This document shows positions 32,801 to 45,383 of a stretch of 64,000 bases of DNA, piece by piece. Origin of the DNA: Aquila chrysaetos chrysaetos. Taxonomy: Eukaryota; Chordata; Aves; Accipitriformes; Accipitridae. The stretch spans positions 1,898,453 through 1,962,452 of the forward strand of contig NC_044008.1 of the NCBI RefSeq assembly GCF_900496995.4. Direction: 5' to 3'. Position 1 is the first letter of the stretch. Each line of letters begins with the position of its first letter. The position numbers were made by a program, and so were the translations under genes. A model generated the notes under the pieces. It had not been told where the DNA came from. It saw nothing but the letters and a program-made list of their open reading frames with translations, and made no database searches.

Positions 32801-35800
32801 AGCCAGGCGGGGAGAAATCCTGCAGCTGCAGCAGCTGATAGAGAGCGGAGCCTGCGTCAACGCAGTCACCTACGACTCTATCACCCCGTTGCACGAGGCG
32901 AGCCTGCGAGGGCAAACGCAATGTGTCAAGCTCCTGCTGGCTGCAGGCGCCCAGGTGTGTATTTGGGTCTGATCCAACTGGGAACTTCATCTTGATGTCT
33001 GAAGTTATTTCTGAGATCTGGATTCTCCCCATCTAGCTCAAGGCTCTTCTTCATCACCCTGGGCTTTCTTGACAGTCAGCAGAGGATGGCAGGCCTTTTC
33101 AGAGGGTGTTTGAGCTTGATGAGGACTTAAACAACTGCCTGGAAGTACTTCTGTGTCTCCTCCTCTCTTCACTGACTATCAACAGAGCCCAGGGGTGACT
33201 AGAAATCTAGTTTAGATGACTCAAGTATGTAAAGCTAACTGGGATGAATCAAGGCGCCAGAAGGGTAGCGGGGACATGTAGCTCCCAGAGGGAACTTATA
33301 TTTATTCTTTCATTTCTTCTGTTACTTTTATTTTTATCATGGAAACAAAAATCAACCAAATAGAGTCTCTGGATATAGCTGGCGACAGCTGTCTTCAAGG
33401 GCTTGTGACTTCTCACATGCTGAAGACAGCCATGCCCCGAGCAAAGCTGGCGAAGAGGAGCACGTGTACTGTCCCTAGTCCTTCCCAGTGCAAAGTCAGC
33501 CAGCTTGGCTGAGTCCACTGATGAAGCTGAGCTTTGCACTAAAGCAGACGAGGAGTTGTGTTGTGTTACTCAGTGCAAGGCTTGTAACCTTCAGCAGGAG
33601 AGCGGTAGAAAAATATAATGGTGCAAATAATAGCCTAAACTTGTGACATTAATGTGCATCCGTGCCCTGAGAACGATGGGAACAGCGCAAGCCAGGTTGC
33701 TGGCAGTAGCAACCAACTCTTTCCCTAGCACAGAATATTTCTAGGATTAAAAGAAGTGGAAACGTAGGCAAGAGAGTACTGCCACACAGCAGCCTGTGGG
33801 TACCTAATTTTTTTTTTTCTGCCTTGAAGGTGGATGCCAGGAATATTGATGGCAGCACTCCGCTCTGTGACGCCTGTGCCTCGGGTAGCATAGAGTGTGT
33901 GAAAGTGCTGCTGTCCCACGGTGCCAAGGTGAACCCTCCCCTTTACACAGCGTCTCCTCTCCACGAAGCCTGCATGAATGGTAAGCCCGCGTGGTCTTAT
34001 CTTTACATGGTTATTTGCAACTTGAGGGGAAAAAAAAAGCAGCTGCCAAGTATCCTAAATTGACTGTAAGCTGTTGTTGCTCATCAGACCATTACAGCTT
34101 GCAAATATGTCAGCCTTACGTGGGCACATCTCCCGTTGAATTCTGAATGCAAAGTGCTGTGGTATTAGGTGAATAAAGGCATCCGTTGTGTTGGGTGCTT
34201 TTATCCCGCATGACAGACACGGGTTAAGATCTGAGGCAGATAAAACACCAGCTTCTTGGTGGTCTATTAGAAAACCTTCAGCCAAACAAGTAGCTTTGCT
34301 CTTGTGAGCAAAGGGGAGTTTGCATCCTTTCCCTCTGATCCAAATTGAGATGGAATAAATTGCTCTGATTAAGACACAAGACCATCTTAATCAGGTAGTC
34401 CTGTCCTAGACCCCTCCTGGTTGTTCAGAGCTGTTGGAGGAGGCTGTCAGGTGGAAAGAAGGTGCCAGGGACTGCTGGGCAGCGCTGCAGCCTGTACTGC
34501 TCCTTGTCCCTCTGACAGCCTTTTCCAGCTGGAGGGTCTATCCAGGGGGTAAGAGAAGACTGCAGGGGCCAAAATAATGTCCGAGCTGGTGCATGCCAGC
34601 TGCTCTCTGCTCCCCCCATCCTCTACTCAAGCCTCTTCTGGACATTTGGATCTGGGTTACGGAGCAGGAGGAAGCATCAGGGGTGGCTGTGACAGCAGCA
34701 GAGGCAGGGGGAGCAGCAGAGGGGTATTTAAGTGTAATTCCTCCCCTGAACTTAGACTTGCACGGACGCAACAGCAGGAAAGCCTGGATGTGAGAGCAGC
34801 AATGTCCCTGTTAGATGATTGTGACCAAATCTTTTAATCTTGTGCCTCGGTTTCCTCTTTGTAAGATGTAATACCTCCTCTCTCCTCCCCTTCACTGTTT
34901 TTGTTGTATGCTGTCCTGGACAGAGTTTCCCTTCGACTATGAAGGCTGTGGGAGACAGCATTTTTGACAAACAGGTAGTTACTTAAATACGTAGCTGTGA
35001 GCTCTTGCTTAGCTTTTCCTCCTTAAGCCTTTTTCCTAAGGCTTGATGATGACGACTGCCTGCTTACTGTTAAGTCATATTATTAGCATTGGACAAAGTA
35101 AAGCTGGAGTGGTCTTGAAGGTGACCTAATCCACCCAGGGCAGGATCAGCAATACAACCAGCTCCACGAACAACAGGTGATTTAGTGCAAACCCTTGAAT
35201 TCAGGTTTGTTTGACCTGACTCCCTGTGAGACCTGTTAGCTCTAGCTCAGTGCCGTGCAGATGTGACTCTATTTCTTGTGTCCTGGTCTCCGTCTTGGTC
35301 CTAGAGAGTATTGTGTTGGCTCACAAGCATTTCTATTTTGCAGCCATCGCCCCAAATACTGAACAGGCTGTTTGTGGGTCAACCTGATCTCAGCATGCCA
35401 TACGCTCTCGTTTGAGCTGCGTTCTTTCTTTTCACTCAAATCTTCCCTTTCTAAAGGTAGCTCAGAGTGCGTGCAGCTCCTCATTGATGTCGGTGCGAAC
35501 TTGGAGGCTCACGACTGCCATTTCGGGACTCCCCTACACGTGGCCTGTGCCAGGGAGCATCTGGACTGTGCAAAGTTGCTGCTCAAAGCAGGTATGGCAG
35601 CCACAGGGTTTGCTTCTGGGTGGGCAGGAGATGGTGGTGTCTGTGCACGGCATTTCCCTCGGTGCTCCGCCGTGGCGTTCTTGTCGAAGAGCTTATTCAT
35701 TCACAGCATAATATAGATGGCAAAGGTGAAAGGTTTTTGCCTTTACGTGAGCAAAGCTTAATGCTTAAGTTTTTTTTTCAGTGTATGCCTGTCAATATCC

Positions 35801-38800
35801 AGTTTGTGATGTTCCCAGTGACGTTCCCATTCTCTTATTTTAATAAAATTCAGACCTCTTCAGCCCCCTAGAGCAAAGTTTCAACTTCTTCCCAAAAGTG
35901 GTATCAACTGGTGGGCATGTGTTCAGCTTTGGTAGCACAGTCTTACGGTTTTGGATAGGTGTTAGGGAGAGATGTTAGGATTTGATGTTGTACAGAAAAC
36001 CAGAGATGAAGTCACTTCTTACCTCAGGGAGATCTGGTTAGTGTTATGCCCAGATGAGTTCGCTGGATGTTCAAGTCAGTGTTCTGTGCTCCAGGTTTCA
36101 CATCCCAGTTTTCTTGCTGCTAACTTTGGGGGAATTTGGAGTTGGACTTCTTGTCTTTGCCTGTGCTTACCAGGAGGTGATTTGGCCCAGGGGTGGGGAT
36201 TTGTTTTGTTGAATGTTAGTTGTTTAAAAATTACTCATCTAAGCTAGCCTGTTCCCAGCCCCTCCAGTTTCTTGTCTTGGGCACCCTTTAATTAATTCCA
36301 CAGAAATGCCTGTTTCTCCTCATGAGTTATAAAGGGAGTTCATTGTGGCTACACATATCTAGAAGTCAGTTGTTTGAATTCAGTGAGGTTCAGCTCACCT
36401 CCGCTAAAAAAATCCACTGATAAAATGCAAGCGGTTATGGGGGGATTGGAAGAACCTTTTGCTGTCAGCTTATAAAAGCCAAACTTTCTTAGAAAAAAAA
36501 TCTGTAACTAAGACTTGATCCCGCAGTGATGTCTGATGGCGAGCTGCAACTTCTCATGGGTCTGGGGTATTTCTGTTAAAGTAGTTAACAAAGATGTCAC
36601 TGTTAGCCGTGAGTGGGAGCACTCCACTGAGACAACTGGGAATGGCTCTTTGCTGGCTTTGGACAGCACAGATCAGGAAGCAATTCTGAACTTCGCACTC
36701 AGCAGCTTATTTACTCGGTAACATGGACTAAAATCCTTTCTCTGCAAGGAAAACATAAAGCCAGAGAAGAAAACTCATGCATTGCCAGCACCGAGAACGT
36801 GGTCAGCAGTTTGGTTTCCTGTTTGTGCTGTTTTGTTTGGATCTCGTTCTAGTTGCTTGTGCGTGTTTTAACAGCATTTTTTTCTCCAGTCAAACCACTC
36901 TTTACGGTTGGGTCAAGGAAGGCTTTCATGAACAGGTTTATTTTTCTTTCTGGCCTCAGGGGCAAATGTGAATGCTGCTAAACTTCATGAAACAGCCCTC
37001 CACCACGCAGCAAAAGTGAAAAATGTAGATCTTGTGGAGATGCTGATTGAATTTGGAGGAAACATTTACGCAAGGGACAACCGAGGAAAGAAGCCGTCGG
37101 ATTACACCTGGAGCAGCAGTCCCACAGCAAAGTGCTTTGAGTACTACGAAAGTAAGTGAGATATGATTCCCTGCCCCAGGAATTCAGTGACTGCCAACTC
37201 CATTGCTCCACATCATGATTCTCAGTCCACTTTGATTTGTAGGTCCCTGATCATTTTTCTGTGAAGGTGTAGAGTTCTTGGTGGCAAATGTACGCCAGCT
37301 GGCTGTAGCCTAGCTCTGCTTAATTGTGGTTGAATGATAGTGGTAAGATGGTCCAAATCATGCCCTCACTGAATTCAGGTCCCTCTCATGTGTCAGCATT
37401 AGCATTTATGCTTTGGTGCATTAAGTCAGGTCAAGGAAATTGTCTGGTTGAAAACTCATTTTATTTGGGGCAGGAAATGTGTTAAACTTTAGCTGTGCTG
37501 GCTGTGTGATTTTGGAGGAGACATTTGACTGACGTTTAAGGGTGGCTTTAAATCAATCTTTGTCTTGGTTACCCTTGAAGGACCTCCTCAGAGGAGTAAT
37601 TCACAGACCCTTCTGAGCATTTGCAGACTGCTGCTGCACTACATGATCCTAAACATCATAGAATCACAGAATCACAGAATGGTTTGGGGTGGAAGGGACC
37701 TTTAAAGGTCATCTAGTCCAAGCCTCTGCAATGGACGGGGACATCTTTCACTATGTCAGGTTGCTCGAAGCCCTGTCGAGCCTGACCTTGAACACTTCTA
37801 ATGATGGGGCATCCACAACTACTTTGGGCAACCTGTTCCAGTGTCTCACCATCCTCCTCATAAAAAAATTCTTCCTTATAGAATGAAAAATTTCTTCCTT
37901 ATAGAATAATAAAGAATTTTCTGGCTTTGCAGTCCTTTGTGTGGAGAGCACCTTATAACTCCTTCTCCCCCTGACTTCTCTTCTTCCTGTAGCAGTCTCT
38001 CCTCCAGTTATTCATTGCTCTCTTTTCCTAGAGAGCGGTGAAGTGTGCTGGTCTGGCTGCAGCTGAGCTGGCTGAAGAGATTGAATCCTACGTGCCCATA
38101 AATACTCCTTATATCTTGCCAGAGCTTACTGCCCACTAAACCCAGCTGGCAGAACTGCACGTGTAGTTGCTTTTCAACGCAGACTGTTGCAAAAGCACTG
38201 TGCTAGCTTTATTAGTATTTTTTTTTTTTCTTTTGATTTGTATCATTAAAGTCGGGACTAGATCCAGAACAGACGCAGATCTTGGAGGCTGGTGATTGCC
38301 AAGGCTGTGGGGGTAGGGATAGCAGCTTCTTCGAAATGACTGCTTCCAGAGCAACGTGCCCGATTGTCACTGTACGTCCATGCATGAGCATCGACACCCA
38401 GTGTTGAGGCTGTGGGCTGCAGATTGGGGGCTGTTTCGAAGGGGCTTGGGGAGTTTTCTTGGAGATCTCAGCAGAGTGCTGAGTGAAAAGGGTTAACGCA
38501 GTCCTTCGATGGGGAAACAGAGCAGTAGAGAAGTGCTGGAAGTAGGTTTTGTACCTACATACAGTGTGGCCGAGGCTGAATACAGCATCCCTAAGGGAAA
38601 TCTGAAAGTCTTGGATAGCCCCAGTGAATCAGAGCAGGTGATCCAGTGGGCACCGCTGGGCTTCAGGGGATGCAGGCAAGGAAGGGAACTGGGAGAAGTG
38701 CACTGCAGCTGTGCTCAGTATTTCTGGTGGGATTTGCATCGGGATGAGCCTTGGGAGAGCGTGCCCATGGCTCTGCAGTGCCCTCCTTGGGCCTGGGTGC

Positions 38801-39083
38801 TGCGGGGGGTCGAGTGCTTGTGAGCAGAGCTGGGCTTGTGATCACAGCAGGGACGATGCCAGGCGTCACCCTCCCGGGAGGTCTGCGCTCTTGCGGGAAG
38901 ATCAGCTGTCCGCTGAGCTGCAGCCCTGACTTTGGATCCTCTTTTCTCATTTTAGAAACGCCTCTGAGTTTGTCACAGCTCTGCAGAGTTACGGTGAGGA
39001 AAGCCGCCGGGCAGCGAGCACTGGAGAAGATTGCCAAGCTAAATATTCCTCCGCGGTTAATCCAGTACCTGTCCTACAACTGA
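29741..39083 (+). CDS. ASB13: ASB13, complete coding sequence, six exons
   Basis: Ankyrin-repeat and SOCS-box protein, a substrate receptor for Elongin B/C-Cullin 5 ubiquitin ligase in the cytosol. Exons 29741-29783, 32767-32954, 33830-33980, 35457-35591, 36960-37151 and 38956-39083 join in phase to 837 nt, 278 residues, the same length as human ASB13 as I recall it. About six ankyrin repeats cover residues 18-210 (TPVHEAARRGE, TPLHEASLRGQ, TPLCDACASGS, SPLHEACMNGS, TPLHVACAREH, TALHHAAKVKN). The SOCS box fills the C-terminus: a BC-box LSLSQLCRVTVRKA and the Cul5-side segment IPPRLIQYLSYN. The first 15 residues (MESPASSGSLRGEI, then Ser) differ from the mammalian N-terminus, while the rest is very close. 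It is divergent to TASOR2, and all junctions have GT/AG. Confidence 0.97.
29880..30735. repeat. G-rich minisatellite in ASB13 intron 1 (~20-bp unit)
   Basis: About forty imperfect copies of GGGGGTGGGCAGGATGGTTT and the variant GAGGTGGGCAGAATGGTTTT lie in tandem, with higher-order blocks of several units repeated (compare about 30240-30440 with 30485-30690). Each unit carries two or three G runs on the plus (non-template) strand. It starts about 100 bp after the exon 1 donor. Confidence 0.93.
30736..32766 (+). other. ASB13: Remainder of ASB13 intron 1
   Basis: About 2 kb of ordinary intron with a TTTATT-rich tract at 32730-32757 before the exon 2 acceptor. I see no other feature. Introns 2-4 likewise hold nothing recognised. 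Confidence 0.6.
32767..32954 (+). CDS. ASB13: ASB13 exon 2
   Basis: Encodes FWADRTPVHEAARRGEILQL through LLLAAGAQ, ankyrin repeats 1-2. The acceptor is TTTTCTCTCTAG and the donor GTGTGT. Confidence 0.97.
33830..33980 (+). CDS. ASB13: ASB13 exon 3
   Basis: Encodes VDARNIDGSTPLCDACASGS through SPLHEACMN plus one base. The acceptor follows a nearly pure T tract ending GCCTTGAAG; the donor is GTAAGC. Confidence 0.97.
35457..35591 (+). CDS. ASB13: ASB13 exon 4
   Basis: Encodes GSSECVQLLIDVGANLEAHD through CAKLLLKA plus one base. The acceptor is CCTTTCTAAAG and the donor GTATGG. Confidence 0.97.
36960..37151 (+). CDS. ASB13: ASB13 exon 5
   Basis: Encodes GANVNAAKLHETALHHAAKV through AKCFEYYE plus one base, the last ankyrin repeat and the linker. 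The acceptor is TGGCCTCAG and the donor GTAAGT. Confidence 0.97.
37657..37880 (-). mobile_element. CR1 LINE 3' end in ASB13 intron 5
   Basis: Read on the minus strand it ends with the CR1 tail (CCATTCTGTGATTCTGTGAT), preceded by CTAGATGACCTTTAAAGGTC and by [20 protein letters not shown] in the minus frame. It is 5'-truncated, as most CR1 copies are. Beside its 5' edge TTCTTCCTTATAGAAT occurs twice in tandem (about 37870-37907). Confidence 0.9.
38956..39083 (+). CDS. ASB13: ASB13 exon 6 (SOCS box and stop)
   Basis: Encodes KTPLSLSQLCRVTVRKAAGQ through PPRLIQYLSYN and TGA. The acceptor is CTCATTTTAG. It holds the whole SOCS box. Confidence 0.97.
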
Positions 39084-41235
39084 CAGGGGTGAAGGTGGCC
39101 GGGAAGGACGATATCTTTAGCTCCCACAGTATGAAGTATCTGTCTCTTCTACCTCCCCCCAAGAAACTAATTTTAATTTAAGCAAACTGGTGTAAATAGT
39201 ATTTATGAGGCAGCACTTCCTCTTCTCCGTGGGCAAAGACAGGCTCAGGGAACGTGTAGCGCTGGCTTGAAGTTGTCATGTCTCCTGGGGTGATCCGTTA
39301 GACTGTCACTGTGTTTGAGGCTGTAGCGCTCGCTCTTTGAGCGGGATTAATCTTGCCTAATTTTACCTGTCTCTAGCATCTCTGTATGATCTAGCCAGAC
39401 TCCCTTTGCAGTCAGCAAATAGGTACTTCTGGAGCAGGGTTCATCTGTCCTGTTTTAGATGCCTGTGCTGGGATGACACGGTATGCCTCGGGAGCGCCTA
39501 TCTCTGCTGACCGCAAAGGGATTTGGAGGTGATACCCTCGGATATGGATGTCTGTGTTTCTGCAGTGGGAGCACTGGATCCCACCTTTGTGTTAACAACT
39601 CAAGTGACGACTGCCTTGAGAGACCTGCATGCTCTAGCTGGAGGCAAATTAAGTCCCCAGCAAGCTCGGGACTAATTAGAGGCACTGCAGCCGGTTACTG
39701 ACTTTCCGTGAACATCAGCAGGCTTTGGCTCAACACCAGCAGTGAGGACAAACTGCTGCCAGATCAGGGTTGACTTTGCCCATGCTCCTTCCTCGCTGAA
39801 GGTGAGCCAGCTCTTACCGTAGTGTTCCTCTAGGGTATCACCACGTCCAGTTTTCAAGCCCAAGCAGGAAGCAGGTCTCTCTGCACGTCCAAGGATGCTT
39901 CCCTCCAGATGGCTGGTCCCAAACAATATCTCTCCACTTGCTCTGAGCCACTGCGGCCACTCTGTTCGTTTTATGTGCAATAAGTGGCAGAGCTGCTGCC
40001 CAGTGGTGCCTGAAGTACAGTGAGGGCATGTCCCTTGTGTAGAGGTGCAGCAGATCCCTGTGGTATATACCCACATGTGAAAGGCAGTAGGAGGGCTGGG
40101 CTCTGCCTTGGGTTTTGAGATTTTTATTTTTTTTATTTTCCCCCCCTCTGAACTTCTCTCTCGATGCTGGAGCCTCTCCAGAGGTTGGCAGCAGGAGCCA
40201 GCCCTGAGCCGCGTGCTGCTGAGCGTTGTTCTCGAGTCCTTTGGCTTCAGCAGATGCAACTGCAGCTTCATCATTCGGTGATTTAAATCTTCAGGGTGAC
40301 ATTTGTATGAGCAGAGCCAAAATTGTCAGCTGTCTTCCAGATGAGACGTTACATGTTGTCTGAAGGCAGTAACCTACCTACAGGTACTAAGGGTGGTACG
40401 TGGTACTACGTGGTAGTAAGGGGATGGAGCTCCCCGGTGCCCCCATGGCAAGTCTTAGCACTGTGGTGAGAAGAAATCCCTCTTCTGAATGACAGCAGAT
40501 GTTACAAAATCCGCTGTCTAATGTGGCATCCAGCTAACTCGGGGCTCTCAACATCCTTCACGCTGTGAACTAACGATTGAGAGCAAACAGTCGCTTGCCT
40601 GCTGCCTGCAAGATCTCGTGCTCCCCCAGCCAGCACGATGGGGCTTGGCCTCGGGAGAGAGGGCGAAAATAGCGTAAGCACAGGGTTGAAGAGCTGAGGT
40701 GGAACTGAATGCACTTTAATGGTGACCAGCAAATCACTTTGTTTTTTAATTTTTGGTTGGGTTTTTTCCCCCTTCACCCCTTTGTTGTTTTCTTTTGCTG
40801 TGCTGTATCCTATAGAGCTGGACAGAAAAAAGTTCAGATCCTGCTCCTTGGGGGATTGTCTGTTTATAATTCTGATTTTTGTGTTTAAAGTATCAGAAAT
40901 GTGAAATAGCCGAGAAGCTCAGGGAAGCCCTAGAGATGTTTATTGTGGGATTCATCCCTGTGATTGATAGGATAAAGGTTTTGTATTGTATCTTTGAAGA
41001 AAAGCTTCCTCTGCCCAATATGCATGTCCTTACAGATAAATATGTATTAGGAAAGTACGCCTTTTGGTAATCTAGGGTGAAAACCTTCCCTCTTGGTTCA
41101 AATTCAAATCCCTTGTTAGGTTGCTTTTTTAACATTGCCTAAGCTGGTGAAATAACGAAATGGTAGAGTCCAAGTTTCCAATGTAAAAACAAAAGACTCC
41201 TCGAACAACCGAGAATAAAATTACAAGTTCCTATT
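39084..41235 (+). other. ASB13: ASB13 3' UTR with polyadenylation signal
   Basis: About 2.1 kb of non-coding sequence follows the stop, with no competing gene. The first AATAAA I see on the plus strand in this stretch is at 41214-41219, only 20 bp before the solo LTR. The 3' end of the transcript is inferred, and an earlier weak site is possible. Confidence 0.5.
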
Positions 41236-41239
41236 TACG

Positions 41240-42098
41240 TGTATTGGGTCTGCGTGGCAAGGTTTTGGTAGCAGGGGGGTTACAGGGGTGGCTTCCGTGA
41301 GAAGCTGCTGGAAGCTTCCCCTATGTCCGACAGAGCCAAGGCCAGCCGGCTCCAAGACAGACTCGCCGCTGGCCAAGGCTGAGCCCATCAGCGACGGTGG
41401 TAGCGCCTCTGTGATAACATATTTAAGAAGGGAAAAAAAATGTTGCTGGGGCACAGAAACTGCAGCCGGAGAGAAGAGTGAGAACATGTAAGAGAAACAA
41501 CCCCGCAGACACCAAGGTCAGTGCAGAAGGAGGGGAGGAGATGCTCCAGGCGCCGGAGCAGAGATTCCCCTGCAGCCCGTGGTGAGGAAGACCACGGTGA
41601 GGCAGGCTGTCCCCCTGCAGCCCAGGGAGGTCCACGGGGGAGCAGATCTCCACCTGCAGCCCGGGGAGAGAGGACCCCACGCCGGAGCAGGGGACGAGTG
41701 ATGAGTCCTGCCCCTGAGGAGGAAGGAGCGGCAGAGACAACGTGTGATGAACTGACCCCAACCCCCATTCCCCGTCCCCCTGCGCCGCTGGGGCGGGGGG
41801 TAGGTAGAGAATTTGGGAGAAAAGTTATACCTGGGAAGAAGGGTGGGGTGGGGGGAAGGTGTTTTTAAGATTTGGTTTTATTTCTCATTACCCTACTCTG
41901 GTTTGATTGGCAATAAATTAATTTTCCCCAAGTCAAGTCTGTTTTGCCCATGGCAGTAATTGGTCAGTGATCTCTCCCTGTCCTTATCTTGACCCACGAG
42001 CCTTTTGTTGTATTTTCTCTCCCGTGTCCAGCTGAGGAGGGGAGTGACAGAGCAGCTTTGGTGGGCACCTGGCATCCAGCCAGGGTCAAGCCACCACA
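41240..42098 (+). mobile_element. Solo LTR of an avian endogenous retrovirus (fossil)
   Basis: A unit of about 859 bp starts TG (TGTATTGGGTCTGCGTGGCA) and ends CA (AAGCCACCACA). It is flanked by near-matching 5-bp sequences (TTACG and TTACA) that look like a target-site duplication. It has a TATTTAAG box in the first third and an AATAAA at 41912-41917. The opening resembles LTRs common in neoavian ERV families, which I assign only tentatively (ERVL or ERVK-like). No internal retroviral region adjoins it, so it is a recombination remnant. The imperfect flanks suggest an insertion of moderate age. Confidence 0.75.
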
Positions 42099-45000
42099 TT
42101 ACATCATCTTTATTTTTTCCCCTCTTTTTTAAGTCACCTCTCTGGTAGGTCCTAAAGTTTGTTTTGGTTTTTTTAAATCTCTTTTAAGAGGTCCTGCTGA
42201 TCAATGCGTGCATCCAGCAGGGACTTTCTGAGAGAGCTAAGCACCTCTTATTTGGTGGTGATAGCCAGACTCGTTCAGTAGCAGTTTTCTTAAGACACCC
42301 ACTTGTTACAGCCCTGTCTGGAGGGAGAGGTGTTCCAGGAAAGTCCTTTGAGAGCCAACGAGCTACAAAACAACACCCAAGTCGTTCCCCGATGTGCCGT
42401 GCTACTGAGGCAGGTGGCCGGATCGTGCCATGGCTGTTGATGACCCAGTGGGTGTTTACTTGTGCATTTCTGGGTTTCTAAACTGCAAGTGAAAATTGAG
42501 AGTCAGACTCTTTTTAATCTTTTATCCAACCTGTCTAGCCCTCAGTTCTTTTAATCCTGCAGGGTTTTCTCAGCTGGTTGTGAAGCATCTTCTGAGCTAT
42601 TGCGTTTTACAGCTCGGAGTAAAGGCAAAGTAGGTACCAAATTAAACCGATGTGATGTTTTGGCTTCCCTTAATATCTCAGGCTGCAATTTTTGCGGCAG
42701 TTAGCAGTTACTGCACAAGTAGTGGCATCATCCTTGCTGCAGGTATAGTCTGGAGAGCTGGGAATCACTGAAGCCATCTCAAATTAAGAAGAAAATTAGA
42801 AGCTTTGGAGATAACATTGCACTAACAGGGGGGCTGGGGGCTACACTGGGGGTCAAATTTGGATTACGGTCTCTCCTGGCCCGTGAATTGCTGAGAGTAC
42901 CTCCGCTTGCTAATACAAGAGGCCGTGGCAGGTCGTCGGAGAGCCGTCCCCAGCGCTGCGCTTCTGCTAACGCGTTGCGCTGCGCTGCCCTGCTTCACGT
43001 GAGCCACAGAAGCGGACGGCTCGGGATCGCCCGCGAGACATCCCAGAGGCCGTGGACACGCTGTTCTGCGTCCCATTAAGCTGTACCCGTCTCTCGTTGC
43101 ACCATCACATCGCAGGTATGGGTTGGGAAAGGCAGTTGTGGTTGCCCCCAAGAGATTCCTCCTCTGGTTATTTTTGTACTGGTTGTGATTTTTTTCTTAC
43201 ATGTATAAGAAAGAAGGTCTCAAGAGGACCTTACCTTCTGGAAGTTTTATGCATCTTCCTTGGGTGATGTACCCTCTGGCCACGTAGGGTTGACTTCTCT
43301 CGCTTACGGGTTAAAAAACTTGGAGATCCCAAGCAGCCAGTTCACACTGAGTTTATAGGGACTGGGTGCCTTTGCTGCAGCTGAAGGACCCATGGGTTTG
43401 TAAAGAGTTTGGGGCTCGTTGGGAATGAAAGAGGCTGTCTGAATCACAGGTTTTATTAAGTGAAACTCCTCGACTGACTCTGCTTGGGTTACACCCTCTG
43501 CTTTATTTTAAGTCAGGTTCTGGCTATTATTTGACTTCCTTCACCCTTTAATCTGAATGTCAAATCAGGGCATGAATCCAATGCAAACAAACCCAAACCC
43601 ACCAGGCTGGTCCTGCTTTCATCCCTCCCCTTGCTGGGCTCCCCAAACTGCAAACTCAGTTGAGCATTTTGGGCCACCTTCCTTCTCCTGTGGGTTTCTC
43701 CACCAGCTTTGCTGCAGGTCCAGCAGCACAGGGAGCGGTCTGAAATAACCCCGCTGCCTTGGGGAAGCCCAGGTGAGAACAGGGCTTTGCTTTCATGGGT
43801 GAAAATCACCTTTTGGACAGTTAGCCTTGCTCCTGGGTGCTGCCGGTTGCTGCTGGCCGGACTTCTTAAGGTCGGCTTGTAAGCAGGGAGCTTGATCGTA
43901 GCAGCTTTTCTCCAACTATATGAAGTTTGTCCAGAAAAAACAAGGTGTGACTGAAGCCGATGCCTTGGAAGAAAGCCTCGCGGCGCTGAAGAATTAACTC
44001 CTTGTAACGCCAGCAGTCCTTGCTTTCCCCGGACGAGGCGGAGAAATCCTTCCCCTCCGTGCATGAAGGAAGGATTTGTGCCGTTGGTTGCAGCTCCCCA
44101 AGTCTCGGCATAAAGAAATAGCGGCGAAGGGAAGACGTCAAACACGAACAGCGTCGGTGTTTTTATTTTTTAATATGTTCAGGGGACTTTGTACAAGAGA
44201 GTAAACCCCAAGAGCTGCCCTAAACTTAGCAGCAGCAAACAAAGACCTCAGTGTCCTCTGGAAGGTGACACCTGAAGATGAGTAATGCAGTGGTTGCATC
44301 ACATTTAGAGCAAGCATGAGCATGAAGTATCTGTTCTACCTCTTGATTTTAAACAAAAACAACCCAAACGCTGAAGACCTTGAGTATTTACTTGAGCTTT
44401 CACACACCCTGTTCATCACTTCCCTCCTTTCTTCGTGGGAGCAAGTGATCTTGTATGATCTTGCACTTGCAAGAAGACGGTCCCTGTCCCCCCATGCTTG
44501 AGCAGGAGCCAGGGTAAACCGAGTTGGGGGGTTCTCTGCTGACTTGTGCTTGCTTGAGGTCCAACCTTGGGCAGCTCGGAGGCTGGTGAACATCCTGGTC
44601 CCTGGCCTGGGGGAGGCCGAAACACCATTTGTTTTGAAATCAGGGTTTTTAAGGCCAAGGTTATTATTTTCAAACTTAAAGCCAGCACCTAAATCCATAG
44701 CAAGGTAGCGAAGCATAAGGGATGAAAAAACCCCTACTGATATTTAGGACCTGTGGAAACCTTGGCTACTTCTACGTGGCACCTTTAGGTTTGCCTGCGC
44801 TGTTAGTTAACCCTAGGCTCTCCTCCCTGCATGCCACCGAGGACAAAAACCTCATGTGTCCTGCAAAAAAATCCCAAACCAACTCACTTTTTCACCCAAC
44901 AGCATAGATGCAGCTTGTACTTCAGTAGGTCCTCTGTAACTGTGATACCCTGATGCTTCTCTGGGTTTAGGCACCGAGACACCAAGCTCAGAAAGCATTG

Positions 45001-45380
45001 ATCTCTGTTTGTTTGGAAAGAGCCCGCTAGGAAGATGCTATTTATATTTATACCCAATTGTCTGATTTTTAATGGTTCCTAGCACGCTGTGATGGTAAGA
45101 TTTGGGCAGGTGCGAATGTGCTGGAGTGTTATTTGTGATGAAAACTAGCTCTGAAAGGTTTCGTCTGTGCCCGACTGTGTTTCTTCCATAGACAGTTGTG
45201 GCGAGGGGTCTGTGTGGGAGCCCTGCCAGCTCCTCTTCCTTTATCAATCAGCCTCATCCCTAATTGCAGAGAGGCTGTGGGCAGGCAGCGCGTCTGCCCA
45301 TGGCTTTATGGACCTGTGCAACCAGCTGAAATTATCCTCCTGAGGACGTAACCAGCCCAGGTGTGTGCTGGCCGGCTGGC
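42099..45380. other. Intergenic DNA after ASB13, no gene seen
   Basis: About 3.3 kb with short CpG-richer patches (for example 42890-43080) but no exon, RNA gene or repeat that I can name. Confidence 0.55.
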
Positions 45381-45383
45381 CAC

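Noticed and set aside
41388-41868. Open frames on both strands of about 110-126 codons
   Set aside because: They lie inside the solo LTR, which is non-coding in its family.
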